64,000 nt of DNA from Clostridia bacterium (GCA_009929615.1 SAAB01000004.1:47903-111902); one strand, 5' to 3'. Shown: positions 42,107-50,364, counted from the first letter of the stretch. The notes: a model not told the origin generated them from the letters alone. A program made the numbers and translations.

Positions 42107-42129
42107 GTGAATTTTCTGCCCCGAAAGCC

Positions 42130-42205
42130 TTCGTCACCTGCGGGGAGCGTGGTTAACTGGTTATGTAAACAAAACGAACAACACACATAACTACAGGGGT
42201 CTACC
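42130..42205 (+). promoter_or_regulatory. TTCGTC-family element with GTAAACAAAACGAA box
   Basis: TTCGTC (42130), TTAACT 17 nt later (42153), GTAAACAAAACGAA (42165-42178), arms GTTATG (42160-42165) and CATAAC (42186-42191). Followed by ATG 42206. Confidence 0.65.
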
Positions 42206-42760
42206 ATGTTAAATCCAGCTATCTGCGCCATGTTCATGTTTCAGGGCTTCCAGCATGAAGTCTCCCGTCTGACCGCATTATCAGTGGCTAATCCTATCCC
42301 CCTCACCTTCAACTGTGACAGCGTACAGACAATGATCTGTGAAACGCTGGCTGGTGGCGAAATTGAATGTGCTCACTGGATGTTGGATGCCGCAGAGCAG
42401 ATCTGTAAAGCCTGCGAACCTGCGTATCAGGCATCTGAAGAACCGGGAGTCTGGTACTACGACATTGCTGAACGTCTGGGCGCTGAAGTGGCCTGCCGTT
42501 GCGTAAAAGGTGATATCAGCACTGACCAATTGGTCGCTGTTGCAGTTAACCTCACTGAGTCATGGAACACGCTGAGCGAAGACAGCAATCAGGAGCCTGA
42601 TTGCGGATCATATGAAAATACCGTCAGGACGTTGGTAGAACGTGCTGATACAGCAGAAGCGGCTTGCGTAGAAGCAGTCAGAATCCTTGATGGTGGTGAG
42701 CGGCAGGCGTTATCAAAGGCGATAGCAATTCTTCGCCCTGTGGCCGCAACGTTGCAGTAG
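42206..42760 (+). CDS. Cys-rich hypothetical protein, 184 aa
   Basis: Unknown acidic, all-alpha protein with ten or so Cys scattered in pairs (AEQICKACEP; AEVACRCVKG; EAACVEA), perhaps metal-binding. The start directly follows a well-formed family element with AGGGGT ribosome site. Followed after 49 nt by another small gene. Confidence 0.7.
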   Translation: MLNPAICAMFMFQGFQHEVSRLTALSVANPIPLTFNCDSVQTMICETLAGGEIECAHWMLDAAEQICKACEPAYQASEEPGVWYYDIAERLGAEVACRCVKGDISTDQLVAVAVNLTESWNTLSEDSNQEPDCGSYENTVRTLVERADTAEAACVEAVRILDGGERQALSKAIAILRPVAATLQ

Positions 42761-42809
42761 ATAGTGGCAGAACACCAATACACACAACACTCACTACAGG
42801 AAAATGACC

Positions 42810-43076
42810 ATGAAACTCACCGTATCGACTCGCCCGGTAAGAATTGAAGGGAATTATGTCTCTGTCGTCTTTAATCGTTCCCATAACTCCATGCCGGAAA
42901 CAGCAGAGGTTAAAAATGCCGATCAGGCGCGGGCATTCATCAACGATTACATCGCCCGTAATATCAACGAAACGCCGATGCATCTGGTGCTGACAAAAGA
43001 GGGCCGGGCATTTGGCGGGTTCGACGCGCTGAATAGTAGCCTTCCGCCCGCGATTGAATCATCAACCCGTTTGTAA
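42810..43076 (+). CDS. hypothetical protein, 88 aa
   Basis: Unknown protein with a beta-strand N-terminal half (LTVSTRPVRIEGNYVSVVFNRS) and a helix (ADQARAFINDYIARNI). ATG 42810 has better spacing to CAGGA than ATG 42804. Convergent with the next reverse-strand genes. Confidence 0.68.
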   Translation: MKLTVSTRPVRIEGNYVSVVFNRSHNSMPETAEVKNADQARAFINDYIARNINETPMHLVLTKEGRAFGGFDALNSSLPPAIESSTRL

Positions 43077-43143
43077 TGACTGACTGGTGGCGCTCAGTGA
43101 GGAGCGTCACCCGGCATCACGGAGGGAGTTGCAAGAGTTCTGA

Positions 43144-43374
43144 TTAGCCTTTCCTGACCCACGCCCAAAGCATCGCACCCGCCAACACCGTCAGCATCAG
43201 AGCAAACACGGAACCAACCAGACTCGCATCGCCATTCTTGCCGGAGTAACCGCAGGTTTGAGATGCGTCACCAACTGCCTGACAAATTGAATCGGGATCA
43301 AGTCCCCAGTAGACAAAGGCGAACAAGGCAATTACAGAGATAAACGCTTTAGCGACTTTCGCTTTCTGAATCAT
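43144..43374 (-). CDS. small two-pass membrane protein, 76 aa
   Basis: Hydrophobic segments at about residues 8-25 and 52-72 with an intervening loop holding two Cys (SICQAVGDASQTCG). ATG 43374 follows GAGGTG; a GTG 9 nt upstream is less likely. It lies downstream of the RES/Xre pair on the same strand, possibly in its operon. Function unknown. Confidence 0.65.
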   Translation of the reverse strand: MIQKAKVAKAFISVIALFAFVYWGLDPDSICQAVGDASQTCGYSGKNGDASLVGSVFALMLTVLAGAMLWAWVRKG

Positions 43375-43417
43375 CAGAGACACCTCAGTTCGTCAATGCC
43401 GGGGAGTTGCCTGTGTG

Positions 43418-43876
43418 TTATTTCAGGCGGGAATCAAACCGGAACGGAATTTTCTTAACCGTAGCCATCAGGTCAAAGAGTTCAGGGTGTGCCGGATTCA
43501 GCAAGTAGTTAAATTCAACCGGAGACAACGCACTTGGAATACGCAGCGCGATAGAAGAACCGCTTTCAGCCCAGTTATCACCGTAGAGCGCCAGCTCAGC
43601 AGGAGCATCCTCACTCGCCCAGTTATCAGGGAGACGGCTCATGTCGAAGGTCTGGATCTGATCATCCGGTACATCAAGACTCAGCAGTGTAAAGTCGTCC
43701 AGTAACTGCGGCGCGTGAATGTGTACCAGCGTTTCAAGCATGGTAAGGCTGGCCGTTTCAGACAGGTAGACCATTGCAGTGCCTACGCTGTTCCAGCGGC
43801 CCCCCGCTTCTTTCGCACCCAGACCAGACCACGCAGTCATCAGATAACGGGTCTTGGTCAGTCGGTAAAGGATCAC
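43418..43876 (-). CDS. RES-domain toxin
   Basis: Toxin of a RES/Xre type II pair; characterised relatives deplete NAD+. The RES signature residues are present: Arg27 in GGRWNS, Glu48 in LTMLETLVH, and the Ser region SSIALRIPSAL near residue 110. Length 152 aa is typical. It starts with GTG overlapping the antitoxin stop (GTGA), so the two are translationally coupled in the usual antitoxin-first order. Confidence 0.92.
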   Translation of the reverse strand: MILYRLTKTRYLMTAWSGLGAKEAGGRWNSVGTAMVYLSETASLTMLETLVHIHAPQLLDDFTLLSLDVPDDQIQTFDMSRLPDNWASEDAPAELALYGDNWAESGSSIALRIPSALSPVEFNYLLNPAHPELFDLMATVKKIPFRFDSRLK

Positions 43877-44319
43877 GAGTATACCCCGTGCTCAATACGC
43901 GTAATCAGGCGCATCACTTCAAGCGCACCTGTCTCAGAAGAAACAAGCTCTGCCGGTGATTTCCAGCTCAGACCACGGTTCGCTTCGTTCAGCCATTTGT
44001 GCGCCGCTTCTTTGTCACCTTCAAACAGCTCTACAGCGCGTTCAATTACGCGGATAATGCGCACCAGACGTTCGCTCTGATCGGCAGTGAAACGGTCTTT
44101 GATGCTACGATTAAACGTCGTATTAGGTATACCCGACATTTTGCGCAGCTCAGACGGCGTGATGTTAGCCCATTCAGAAATGTGCTTAGCTACTGTGCCA
44201 TCGAGACCGTGATTGATTTTATCCATCAGCGCGATACCGTCATTATCCAGCCCAGCAACCTGCCATAAGCAGTGCTGATTCGTTTTGGTAACGTCTGGAG
44301 AAAAAACTTTCATCGTCAT
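43873..44319 (-). CDS. Xre/MbcA/ParS-type antitoxin (DUF2384)
   Basis: Antitoxin partner of the RES toxin. A central helix-turn-helix (ITPSELRKMSGIPNTTFNRSI) is followed by the toxin-binding C-terminal domain with AVELFEGDKEAAHKWLNEANRGLSWKSPAEL, the classic DUF2384 segment, ending in TRIEHGVYS. ATG 44319 lies 7 nt after GGGAGG. It probably represses its own promoter around 44340-44360. Confidence 0.92.
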   Translation of the reverse strand: MTMKVFSPDVTKTNQHCLWQVAGLDNDGIALMDKINHGLDGTVAKHISEWANITPSELRKMSGIPNTTFNRSIKDRFTADQSERLVRIIRVIERAVELFEGDKEAAHKWLNEANRGLSWKSPAELVSSETGALEVMRLITRIEHGVYS

Positions 44320-44403
44320 AACTAGCCCTCCCATTTGGTAATTCAATTATACCATATGGAACACTAACGGCAATCTTTTAACCATCAGACAACCTCAGCG
44401 CCC

Positions 44404-44432
44404 TTCGTCACCAGCCCCACCTGCCAGATAAT
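44404..44432 (+). promoter_or_regulatory. TTCGTC-family promoter
   Basis: TTCGTC (44404) and GATAAT exactly 17 nt later (44427). Arms GCCCC/GGGGC and CTG/CAG can pair around an ACGA-containing loop before the ATG at 44468. Confidence 0.65.
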
Positions 44433-44467
44433 AGGTCAATAACGACAAAACTATGACAGGGGGCATC

Positions 44468-44785
44468 ATGCCGAATCTCTTACGTTATGACCAACTGGAC
44501 TCCTCACGTCAGCCAGCAGCGCGGGCATCAGCCGCTAGTGGCGAATTATGGTGTGCCCGCAACAACGTAAAAAAGCAGGCGGCAGCGTCAAAGGCCGCAA
44601 TTCACCAGGCAATCAATGATCAGCACCGCATTACCCGGCTGCGAAACACCTTTTCGCTCGCGAAGGATATGCGTGAAAAGCCGGTCGTCTGGATTGAAAA
44701 GCGCATCCTCGAAAATCTGTGCATGTTCAATGAGCAGGGCGATATGTACCTGTTCACGCAGCAGAACTTTGTCAGCAAACTCTGA
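44468..44785 (+). CDS. hypothetical basic protein, 105 aa
   Basis: Unknown, helical and basic (RNNVKKQAAASKAAIHQ; HRITRLRNTFSLAKDMREK), possibly nucleic-acid binding. ATG 44468 follows AGGGGG. It heads a unit of four or so genes (105 aa, LRR protein, zinc ribbon, 147 aa). Confidence 0.68.
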   Translation: MPNLLRYDQLDSSRQPAARASAASGELWCARNNVKKQAAASKAAIHQAINDQHRITRLRNTFSLAKDMREKPVVWIEKRILENLCMFNEQGDMYLFTQQNFVSKL

Positions 44786-44826
44786 ACCTCCGGCCCGGCT
44801 CGTCGGGCCATTAAAAGGAAACCGAT

Positions 44827-45669
44827 ATGACAGACTTCATTGATAAACTGGCAGCGAATGGTGTGGCCTTTACCCTTCAGGACGGACGAATCATCGTTGA
44901 AGGCGATCTTCGTGTCGGGTTTACGCTTGAGCCAGAAGATCCGGCAATTCCCTGCGACTATATTCCCGCGAATCTGACCGTGACGAACACCCTGACCATT
45001 CTGTCGGGCATTCATAGCATCCCTGCCGGGCTGGTGGCCCGCAATCTGTTTATCAGCTACTCTGAGCTGGAATCTCTCCCTGACAACCTGACCATTACCG
45101 GTACGCTCATGGCGAATTCTTCACGTCTTAAGTATCTGCCGGAAAATCTGACGGTGGGCCGCGTTCTGGACATCATGTGTACTGATATCGCCTATCTGCC
45201 GGATACGCTGAAAGTAGCTGGCAGTATGATGCTGTCAAACACCCGTATTACCACTTTGCCGGATAACCTGCATCTTGAAGAAAATCTGGCCCTCGAAGCC
45301 ATGCCGTTGCAAGCGTTGCCAAAAAACCTGAAAGTGGGCCACAGCCTGTATCTGGATGCTGTGGCTCTGAAGCGGATCCCTGAGTGTATATCGTGCCCCG
45401 TGATTAACCTGGTTAACCCTGGTAATTTTGAAAATGTCGCGTCAGTCACCGGTATCGGCGGAAAGCCTAACCGCCATGTCTATGCGCTACGTACAGCGCT
45501 TGGCGTTCGCGTATGCATGTACGATTTGTCTGTAGACCCGGAAATATTTGGTCTGCTGGTACGTGGCATCTATGATGAACCCACGGCTGAACTACTTGAT
45601 AAGGCCGCACAACAATGTATTCAGCGTCTGGAGGATATGTATGCTTCTGAAAACGCAGTTCGGCACTGA
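44827..45669 (+). CDS. LPX-type leucine-rich-repeat protein, 280 aa
   Basis: Residues about 46-190 contain seven or eight 20-residue repeats of the form LPxxLxVxxxLxLxxTxIxx, starting IPANLTV, IPAGLVA, LPDNLTI, LPENLTV, LPDTLKV, LPDNLHL, LPKNLKV. This is the LPX leucine-rich repeat known from type III effectors such as IpaH and SspH, but here without an E3 ligase or secretion domain. The C-terminal 80 residues are unrelated. Probably a cytoplasmic protein-binding scaffold; target unknown. GAAAC precedes the start; no strong ribosome site. Confidence 0.85.
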   Translation: MTDFIDKLAANGVAFTLQDGRIIVEGDLRVGFTLEPEDPAIPCDYIPANLTVTNTLTILSGIHSIPAGLVARNLFISYSELESLPDNLTITGTLMANSSRLKYLPENLTVGRVLDIMCTDIAYLPDTLKVAGSMMLSNTRITTLPDNLHLEENLALEAMPLQALPKNLKVGHSLYLDAVALKRIPECISCPVINLVNPGNFENVASVTGIGGKPNRHVYALRTALGVRVCMYDLSVDPEIFGLLVRGIYDEPTAELLDKAAQQCIQRLEDMYASENAVRH

Positions 45670-45919
45670 CTCGGGTATGATTTATACCCGGAAGGTGTAT
45701 CTGCATTACACCGACACTGACGGGCATTCACGCAGCAAGCTGATAAAAGGTTACTACTACCCGGGCGAAGTCCCGGTTGAGTCGTTTTCAGAGCGGGCAC
45801 TTGCTCCTGGTATGCGCCAGCTGTTGAGTTGCCGCTGCGGCGCAATAAACTGGGTCGCAACTGGTGGTATCAACGAATACCAATGCGACTGCTGCGCAAA
45901 GGAAATAACCGTTTACTGA
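45641..45919 (+). CDS. zinc-ribbon protein, 92 aa (paralogue of 26797 product)
   Basis: The C-terminal CRCGAINW ... CDCCAKEITV zinc site matches that of the 90-aa product at 26797, whereas the N-termini differ. The start overlaps the LRR gene by 29 nt and is supported by GGAGG 7 nt upstream, so translation is coupled to the LRR protein and the two may interact. Confidence 0.78.
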   Translation: MLLKTQFGTDSGMIYTRKVYLHYTDTDGHSRSKLIKGYYYPGEVPVESFSERALAPGMRQLLSCRCGAINWVATGGINEYQCDCCAKEITVY

Positions 45920-45978
45920 CGGTCTGCACGGGGATACCGTTCGACCGGCATACCCATGACAATAAGAGCAGGTGCTAA

Positions 45979-46422
45979 ATGACAAAAGAAGAATCACAAT
46001 TTTATGCTGGTGCAATCTGGGCCGCATCGACCATTTACCGGATGCATTCTGACTCGGTGGTAGCGAAAGATTTTCTCCGTGAAATTAACGATCTGGATGT
46101 GGCAGCAAAATGTGGTGCTGAGTACGACGTTCTCCCATTACGCCTGTTTGTTTTGCGCGATTTACCATTGGGCCACGATGCGGATTATGAAGCCATCAGC
46201 TTCGGGCCGGTAGACCGTCACGGCAATATCATCTGCGATCACTCTCAGACTTCGGTCACCGATATCTCCGGCCAGCGAGCGTATGGGGTTTATGCCCGCC
46301 GTGCGGGTGAGTCGAATCTGACGCTCATCGACAATCTTGATGATGAAGAAGAAGCCGAACCACTGGCGAAGGTGCTGGCTGAACAGCTCCAGCAAATCAA
46401 AGAAGGTCGCTACGATATTTAA
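45979..46422 (+). CDS. hypothetical acidic protein, 147 aa
   Basis: Unknown soluble protein with an acidic, Glu-rich C-terminus (NLDDEEEAEPLAKVLAEQL). Ribosome site is weak (GCAGG). The middle has a beta-rich segment (GVYARRAGESNLTLID). Last gene of its unit, followed by a solitary inverted copy of the 50.4-kb repeat. Confidence 0.7.
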   Translation: MTKEESQFYAGAIWAASTIYRMHSDSVVAKDFLREINDLDVAAKCGAEYDVLPLRLFVLRDLPLGHDADYEAISFGPVDRHGNIICDHSQTSVTDISGQRAYGVYARRAGESNLTLIDNLDDEEEAEPLAKVLAEQLQQIKEGRYDI

Positions 46423-46454
46423 GCGTTAGACCACGTACTGCTGGTGGCAATACA

Positions 46455-46480
46455 CTGGCGATTAAGGGGGTTAAGTGACT
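46455..46480 (-). repeat. solitary inverted copy of the 56-bp repeat core
   Basis: The core CACTTAACCCCCTTAATCGC plus CAG (23 bp, found six times at 50365-50667) occurs here once, in the opposite orientation, 3.9 kb before the array. It lies in a gap before a terminator. Confidence 0.88.
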
Positions 46481-46522
46481 TAAATGATCCACTGACCTGT
46501 CTGTGTAAAGCCTGTTTATCCC

Positions 46523-46552
46523 AAAGCCGTCTGGTTCACCAGGCGGTTTTTT
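46523..46552 (+). terminator. rho-independent terminator
   Basis: AAGCCGTCTGG/CCAGGCGGTTT hairpin with TTCA loop and seven T residues. Confidence 0.87.
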
Positions 46553-46635
46553 TATGCCCGGAATAGCAAGCACAACACAAAACGAAACCGATATTATCTT
46601 TCTGAAAATACAGGGCTTTTTATGCCCTGGTTTTC

Positions 46636-46664
46636 TTCGTCACCTGAGTCACTCACCAGATACT
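46636..46664 (+). promoter_or_regulatory. TTCGTC-family promoter
   Basis: TTCGTC (46636) and GATACT 17 nt later (46659). A CCAGATACTGG palindrome covers the -10; CCTGA/TCAGG arms surround the start region. Start codon at 46709. Confidence 0.6.
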
Positions 46665-46708
46665 GGATACAGAAGCCACAACATGTAACCCGTTATCAGG
46701 AGCGACCC

Positions 46709-46873
46709 ATGAAAGCACAAGCTGTTCGTAATCACTCTTTTGGCTCACTGAAGCTCAGCGCAAGCAATGCGGCAGCAGCCGCGCTGGCGCACCCGGTAAC
46801 CCATTTCTTCATGCTGTTCGCCATCGTGATGTACCTGGTCTATGGCGGTGTAGTACTCGGCATTAAGCCGTAG
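46709..46873 (+). CDS. small membrane protein, 54 aa
   Basis: One transmembrane segment (about residues 32-50, FFMLFAIVMYLVYGGVVLG) with a basic N-terminal cytoplasmic part. AGGAG is well placed before ATG 46709. It forms a one-gene unit between a family promoter and a terminator. Function unknown. Confidence 0.65.
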   Translation: MKAQAVRNHSFGSLKLSASNAAAAALAHPVTHFFMLFAIVMYLVYGGVVLGIKP

Positions 46874-46938
46874 CATTCCCTGTGGCCGGTCGCCCAACCG
46901 GCTTTGCCTCCAACCCTTCTGGAGGTAGTTGTTAACTT

Positions 46939-46962
46939 CCCCGGTAAACCGGGGATTTTTTT
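46939..46962 (+). terminator. rho-independent terminator
   Basis: CCCCGG/CCGGGG stem, TAAA loop, then ATTTTTTT. Confidence 0.88.
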
Positions 46963-47058
46963 ACCCGTAGTTCCAGCGTTCGCCACTGGAGCTAAAACCC
47001 ACCAGAGCGAATTCCGTAACATAAGCGCTTCTTCTACGTCCGATCAGTACCTTACCCT

Positions 47059-47484
47059 ATGAGCAACCCGTCACACTCTGCTAGCCTTCCTCCCGGAATG
47101 AACGACACTCTGATGTCCCTATATATCGAACCGGATATGCCTGGTATCGATGATCTCGTTATAACAATTATTCGGCTTCGGCGTGAGGGCTGGACAGCAT
47201 CTGAACTGACTTTCCGTATACTTTCGTCAGTTGCATATCAGGTGATTCCTCCAGAGGCGTTTACCGACCCTAAGCATCACCTCCTGAAAGAGTATGTCAG
47301 TTTGTCCCGTGAGTTCGGCCTAGTAAGCGGGGCAAGACATAATGCTCACCTCCGTGGTGTCATTCGCAGAGGGATAATGTCGGGAATAGATAGAGCAGAG
47401 GTAATACGCCGCGTTCTTTTCTCCCCGCACTATTCAGAACATGAGGAAGATAACCAATCTGATTCGTTCCCTCGTTCGTCGTAA
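47059..47484 (+). CDS. hypothetical protein, 141 aa
   Basis: Unknown helical protein; no Shine-Dalgarno sequence is visible before the ATG. Its C-terminal region (RGIMSGIDRAEVIRRVL) is basic. It overlaps the HNH nuclease gene by 44 nt, so the two are translationally linked and may act together, for example as an immunity or specificity partner. Confidence 0.6.
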   Translation: MSNPSHSASLPPGMNDTLMSLYIEPDMPGIDDLVITIIRLRREGWTASELTFRILSSVAYQVIPPEAFTDPKHHLLKEYVSLSREFGLVSGARHNAHLRGVIRRGIMSGIDRAEVIRRVLFSPHYSEHEEDNQSDSFPRSS

Positions 47485-48283
47485 CAACCGGGTGGCATTA
47501 ACGCTTTTTCCCCGAATGTTCCGGTACAAAGCCTTTGGCGTGGTTGAAACAGGATCTGGTTATCCGCGACGGCCTGAACATCAGGAATCCAAAGTTTGTC
47601 TACTGGCAGGATATCTCAGAGTCCAGGAAGAAATTCGTGCTTCTCAGGCCCGTCTGGCTTTACTAAATACTGAAATCGAAAAGGAGAATGCTCAGGAGTA
47701 CGCACGTAACAAAATTCCGGCATCACGGTTGGCTCACTTCAGGCTCTGGTTCACTCGCCGATTTGGTAATGACACATCCCGTTTGATTGAGTCCGTGGAC
47801 ACCTACTGCGAGGAGCAGAATCCAGTAATGGATGAGCAACCGGCTGTATTGCCATTACCACGCGGTCACCTCCCCCATGCAGATATCCGTATGCGCTCCC
47901 CGAGCTTCCGCCGAGAGGTTAGCGTTCGCGATGTGCATGTCCAGTCTCAGTTCCGTGAGTTGGTGGATAAGAATTTCGGAAGCCTGTGCGCGGTATCGGG
48001 CAAACACCTCAACGGTGTGCTGGAGGCAGCACATATTGAACCAACATCCGTAGCAGGCTGCTATAACGCCAGTAACGGCATTTTGCTATCACCAACATTC
48101 CACAGGCTGTTTGACACAAACATGATGGGTATTGATCCTGATACACTACAGATTCACTTCGCCAGCGGTATAGAGTTCCCTGAGTATGAAGGGGTCTGTA
48201 TAAAACCGTTGTTCTACAATCTGGATAAAAACAGGCTCGGGGCAAGATGGCTTGAATTTAAAGTGAAATCACCTGCGGAGTAA
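47441..48283 (+). CDS. HNH endonuclease-like protein, 280 aa
   Basis: The C-terminal part shows an HNH nuclease fold: CAVSGKHLNGVLEAAHIEP (first His), then NASNGILLSPTFHRLFD (Asn and final His), and GIDPDTLQIHF after it, like the HNH_2 group in restriction-type proteins. The N-terminal 150 residues are basic and helical with an RxxIxLxxAR coiled-coil-like stretch. Could be a restriction or homing-type nuclease. No methylase is adjacent. The start has no obvious ribosome site; coupling to the upstream gene is likely. Confidence 0.82.
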   Translation: MRKITNLIRSLVRRNNRVALTLFPRMFRYKAFGVVETGSGYPRRPEHQESKVCLLAGYLRVQEEIRASQARLALLNTEIEKENAQEYARNKIPASRLAHFRLWFTRRFGNDTSRLIESVDTYCEEQNPVMDEQPAVLPLPRGHLPHADIRMRSPSFRREVSVRDVHVQSQFRELVDKNFGSLCAVSGKHLNGVLEAAHIEPTSVAGCYNASNGILLSPTFHRLFDTNMMGIDPDTLQIHFASGIEFPEYEGVCIKPLFYNLDKNRLGARWLEFKVKSPAE

Positions 48284-48704
48284 GCCCTCTCCCCTCTTCC
48301 ATCTCCCTGCCCTATCCAATCTATTTATTGGAAAGGCATAGCAGCATGGAGATAAGTAGCACACAAGTAACTCACCGATAATTCACATAAAAACCATATC
48401 AAAACAAATCAATCAGTTTATCGCATTTCCTAGCGCACTTTTAATTCACATTTTATGGACTTTTAATCCAATCCTCTCCTGTTCACTTTGAATTTAAGTG
48501 ATATCAGTGAATGATAAGGTACGAATAATTCACTAAATAACAACTATGTAAATTCAACAGCATAAAAACCAGAGCGCTATCTTCGGACTGGTTCCAGTAA
48601 TTGATGGTTTGAGTCCGGCCCGCATGTCATACTGATTTATATCTTTCGTGTAGCCCTGCGGTAGGCACGATTTCATCCCAATACATCCAGTGGCATGTGA
48701 CTAT
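48284..48704 (+). other. gap without gene
   Basis: AT-rich spacer with no credible reading frame. It contains a CCAAT/ATTGG inverted repeat at 48315-48332 and an AACCAG/CTGGTT pair around 48567-48597 enclosing a TCTTCGGA loop. I see no promoter or repeat I can name. Confidence 0.3.
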
Positions 48705-48956
48705 ATGATCGACCAAGCAGAGTTAATGAAGAGTGTTTTAGCGGTTCTGCAAGCCAGAAACGTGTCATTATCAGAGAGCCCTACGCGAATTCTGATGATG
48801 CTTCCAACACGGTTACGCGTGAATGTCACTGTAATCGATGCTCAAAATGAACCGTTAACCGCGACACTGATGCTGGATCAGGAAGGTCAAGTGACCTGTA
48901 AGCTGGCAACAGACCCCGCTGATACCGTCGTTGATATCAGTCGATATAGAGTATGA
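48705..48956 (+). CDS. hypothetical protein, 83 aa
   Basis: Unknown protein with an N-terminal helix and a strand-rich C-terminus (LTATLMLDQEGQVTCKL) that resembles the domain of the 111-aa product at 23818 (VTVTLHMTESGDVTAT). ATG 48705 is chosen; a GTG 15 nt upstream is also possible. No strong ribosome site. Confidence 0.55.
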   Translation: MIDQAELMKSVLAVLQARNVSLSESPTRILMMLPTRLRVNVTVIDAQNEPLTATLMLDQEGQVTCKLATDPADTVVDISRYRV

Positions 48957-49055
48957 TTTAAATCTTCGCGTTCCAGCCAGCCGTTCCCAGCTTCGTTGTA
49001 GAATATTGCAATAAGCCAATCCCCAGCCAGCCCTGTAATGTAACCGAAGAAAATC

Positions 49056-49249
49056 GTGCGCAATGCGCACGTAAAAATGTCTGCCCGCCACGCGGGCAAT
49101 CGCCGTCCAAAAGCTTCGCTCTCAAGCGAAGCAGGCACGACATGTAAATTCGAATAGAGCCCTCACGGGGCGATTAGGCGAATTCGCGGCCCGCTAGGGC
49201 AAAGTCTCAAAGCGTATGGGGGTTAACACCCCCAAAACGCTGTGGAGAC
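49056..49249. other. array of perfect hairpins, candidate structured origin or RNA
   Basis: Gene-free DNA with perfect hairpins GTGCGC/GCGCAC (49056-49070), GCCCG/CGGGC (49083-49097) and GCTTCGCT/AGCGAAGC (49113-49132), then a three-tier nested hairpin at 49204-49249: GTCTC/GAGAC outside, AGCGT/ACGCT, and GGGGG/CCCCC around TTAACA. No U tract follows, so this is not a simple terminator. Confidence 0.6.
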
Positions 49250-49351
49250 TGTTGTGGCTTTTCGGAACTACGATCCCGAAGTACTGACTAAGGGTTGCGG
49301 CTGCCACCAGCCCGGCTATCAGGCGACCCAACAATTATTTCTCCGTATCAC

Positions 49352-49380
49352 TTCGTCACCTGCTCAAGGTGATTGAAAAT
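49352..49380 (+). promoter_or_regulatory. TTCGTC-family promoter
   Basis: TTCGTC (49352), GAAAAT 17 nt later (49375). CACCT/AGGTG pair inside the spacer and GTGATT/AATCAC pair across the -10. Start codon at 49412. Confidence 0.55.
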
Positions 49381-49411
49381 AGAATCACAATTAGAAAGCG
49401 GGGAACACACA

Positions 49412-49933
49412 ATGAACACTCAGACAAGAATCAAATTGAAAGGCCTCAAAATCTATACTGGCATGAGCCAGGAAACAGTCTGCTTTAACGCTACTGTCCT
49501 CTTCGACGGGCTGAGCATAGGTACAGCTGATAATGATGGGCATGGTGGCGAAACTCGCGTACTGTTCGAACCAGGAAAAAAAGAGCTGTTCCGCCAGGCC
49601 GAATCATATGCGAAGGGTCTTCTGCCAATCTGCCTTGGCGAACACAATGGCAAGCCATTTCTCATAGACTCAAACCTGATTGAAGTAATCGACCAGCTTG
49701 TCAGTGACGAGGAGCGTAACCGGAAAACTAAATCAAGTTTCAAGAAGGTTTACCGCAAGAAAATCTGCGTCTTACGCGAAGGTAGACTTTGGACAGTGGG
49801 CTACAAAAGCCAGGCTCAATACGCTTCATACATCGCACAAATCAAAAAAGAACATGGCCCTGATATCGTTATCCTGGACGATTTGGAACATGATGAAGCT
49901 TTCGAGCTGTACAGTAAGCACTTATACGCCTGA
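49412..49933 (+). CDS. hypothetical protein, 173 aa
   Basis: Unknown soluble protein. The N-terminal two thirds is strand-rich and mentions a possible binding fold (LFDGLSIGTADNDGHGGETRVLFEPGKK); the C-terminus is basic then acidic (KKVYRKKICVL ... LDDLEHDEAFELYSKH). ATG 49412 is preceded by GGGGAA and by the family promoter. Next gene follows after 46 nt. Confidence 0.7.
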   Translation: MNTQTRIKLKGLKIYTGMSQETVCFNATVLFDGLSIGTADNDGHGGETRVLFEPGKKELFRQAESYAKGLLPICLGEHNGKPFLIDSNLIEVIDQLVSDEERNRKTKSSFKKVYRKKICVLREGRLWTVGYKSQAQYASYIAQIKKEHGPDIVILDDLEHDEAFELYSKHLYA

Positions 49934-49979
49934 CCATCAAGCGTGGTAGAATTGGATAATTCTAGCGCAGAGGATCACT

Positions 49980-50249
49980 ATGAAAGTTAAAGAGCTTATC
50001 GCCCAGCTTCAGCTACACGACCCTGATGCTGTTGTCGTAATTGCCGGATTTGAAACCCAGAGTACTGGACTGGTTGCCGAGGCCGATACTATTAAAGAAT
50101 GCGTGACAGTTCCTGTCCAAGCGGACAGCATGACGGGTGACCGTTCGTTGGCAAAGGAGGGTTCACCTTCTGTCTGGTTGGGATGGGGGAATGATTACCG
50201 CACGGAGTTCTTCGTTAGTGCCATCAACGACCCGGACGAATTAGCCTAA
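49980..50249 (+). CDS. hypothetical protein, 89 aa
   Basis: Small protein beginning MKVKELIAQLQLHDPDAVVVI, a start shared by a widespread family of short phage and plasmid proteins of unknown role. GAGGATC lies before the ATG. A terminator follows 20 nt after the stop. Confidence 0.75.
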   Translation: MKVKELIAQLQLHDPDAVVVIAGFETQSTGLVAEADTIKECVTVPVQADSMTGDRSLAKEGSPSVWLGWGNDYRTEFFVSAINDPDELA

Positions 50250-50266
50250 CTATATCGAATACCCAA

Positions 50267-50292
50267 GAGCCTCTACTTCAGAGGCTTTTTTA
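50267..50292 (+). terminator. rho-independent terminator
   Basis: AGCCTCT/AGAGGCT stem, ACTTC loop, six T residues. Confidence 0.9.
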
Positions 50293-50364
50293 TTTGATGG
50301 GTCTTACGGGAAACCTTGTCATTCATTTACCAATAGTTGCAGGGCGTATCCTCCAGCGCTAAGT

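Noticed and set aside
43389..43420. TTCGTC at 43389 on the + strand as another family promoter
   Set aside because: No -10-like hexamer lies at 17 nt and the downstream genes are on the opposite strand.
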